A DNA stretch of 64,000 nucleotides from Devriesea agamarum (GTDB lineage: Bacteria > Actinomycetota > Actinomycetes > Actinomycetales > Dermabacteraceae): assembly GCF_900070355.1 (NCBI RefSeq), contig NZ_LN849456.1:2232001-2296000 (forward strand), written 5' to 3'. How positions within the stretch are numbered: position 1 is the first letter of the stretch; every line of letters starts with the position of its first letter. The position numbers and the translations under genes are program-made. Below, in pieces: positions 63,956 through 64,000 of the stretch. A model generated the notes under the pieces. That model was not told where the DNA came from. It ran no database searches and saw only the letters and a list, made by a program, of their open reading frames with translations.

Positions 63956-64000
63956 GTGACCCCCGCACGCCCAAGCCACTCCTCAACCCGCACTCAGCCC
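63956..64000 (+). CDS. Start of a (+) gene cut off by the window edge
   Basis: The frame starts at GTG 63956 and gives MTPARPSHSSTRTQP, a hydrophilic, Ser/Pro/Arg-rich N-terminus that runs into the window end with no stop. No function can be assigned. The upstream promoter and Zur/Fur-like box suggest metal-responsive control. The SD is poor (gaccgagg at 63943-63950). Confidence 0.4.
   Translation, partial: MTPARPSHSSTRTQP

Noticed and set aside
1-64000. tRNA and rRNA genes.
   Set aside because: No T-loop (gttcgaatc-like) sequences or rRNA-like blocks were noticed on either strand; a tRNAscan run would settle it.
1-64000. CRISPR arrays or insertion sequences.
   Set aside because: The tandem repeats found are short, degenerate and without regular spacers, and no transposase motif or terminal inverted repeat was seen.

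Overview
The window is about 60-65 % G+C by eye, with frequent GTG starts, stop/start overlaps of the ATGA/GTGA type, Tat-exported PhoX, an A-B-fused Mrp antiporter operon and several LacI regulators. This points to an actinomycete (Actinomycetota), possibly of the Micrococcales/Actinomycetales type; the species cannot be fixed from sequence alone. No rRNA, tRNA, CRISPR array, transposase or prophage was recognised.

Layout. 1-7.5 kb: truncated LacI regulator (-), then (+) LssY_C membrane protein, flavodoxin, APC permease, universal stress protein and Tat-dependent PhoX phosphatase. 7.7-14.3 kb: mrpA(B)CDEFG cation/proton antiporter operon, fully overlapping. 14.5-34.8 kb: a patchwork of metabolic and surface genes: M20 deacetylase, S9 peptidase, GH13 enzyme with a CPBP protease, a beta-lactamase-fold protein lacking its catalytic Ser/Lys, a divergent PfkB kinase/GH4 glycosidase pair, membrane glutaredoxin, an amino-acid racemase divergent from a LysR regulator, a lipoprotein with a secreted papain-like protease, TspO and PoxB. 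35.2-51.3 kb: a long co-directional surface-glycan operon: Wzz/tyrosine autokinase, at least seven glycosyltransferases, a nonulosonate (sialic-acid-like) module (NeuA-type cytidylyltransferase plus a CBS-NeuB-SAF-TIM-barrel fusion), a polymerase/ligase and an acetyltransferase. 51.6-56.5 kb: a further glycosyltransferase and a PglK-like ABC exporter (-), then the initiating polyprenyl-phosphate sugar transferase (+). 56.5-62.3 kb: VanZ-like protein, ManA, and an unusual set made of an NTP_transf_5 protein, a PqqD-like protein, an HPr-kinase-like/PqqD protein and a MauE-thioredoxin fusion. 62.5-64 kb: a second LacI regulator and the start of a (+) gene behind a promoter with a Zur/Fur-like palindrome.

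How the genes fit together. From 35 to 61 kb the genes read as a capsule or exopolysaccharide factory: the sugar-1-phosphate transferase primes the lipid carrier, the glycosyltransferases extend it, the nonulosonate module supplies a CMP-activated nine-carbon acidic sugar, a polysialyltransferase-like protein is a candidate to add it, the ABC exporter is a candidate flippase (no Wzx was found), the polymerase/ligase assembles, the tyrosine autokinase controls chain length, and ManA can provide mannose-6-phosphate.

The best candidates for something undescribed are the four-domain NeuB fusion with no NeuC-type epimerase nearby, and the kinase-like/PqqD/nucleotidyltransferase/MauE-Trx set, which resembles accessory parts of peptide-modification clusters but has no visible precursor peptide, protease or cyclase. 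A second recurring pattern is that many spacers between genes, especially convergent ones, contain short degenerate tandem repeats of unrelated sequence.
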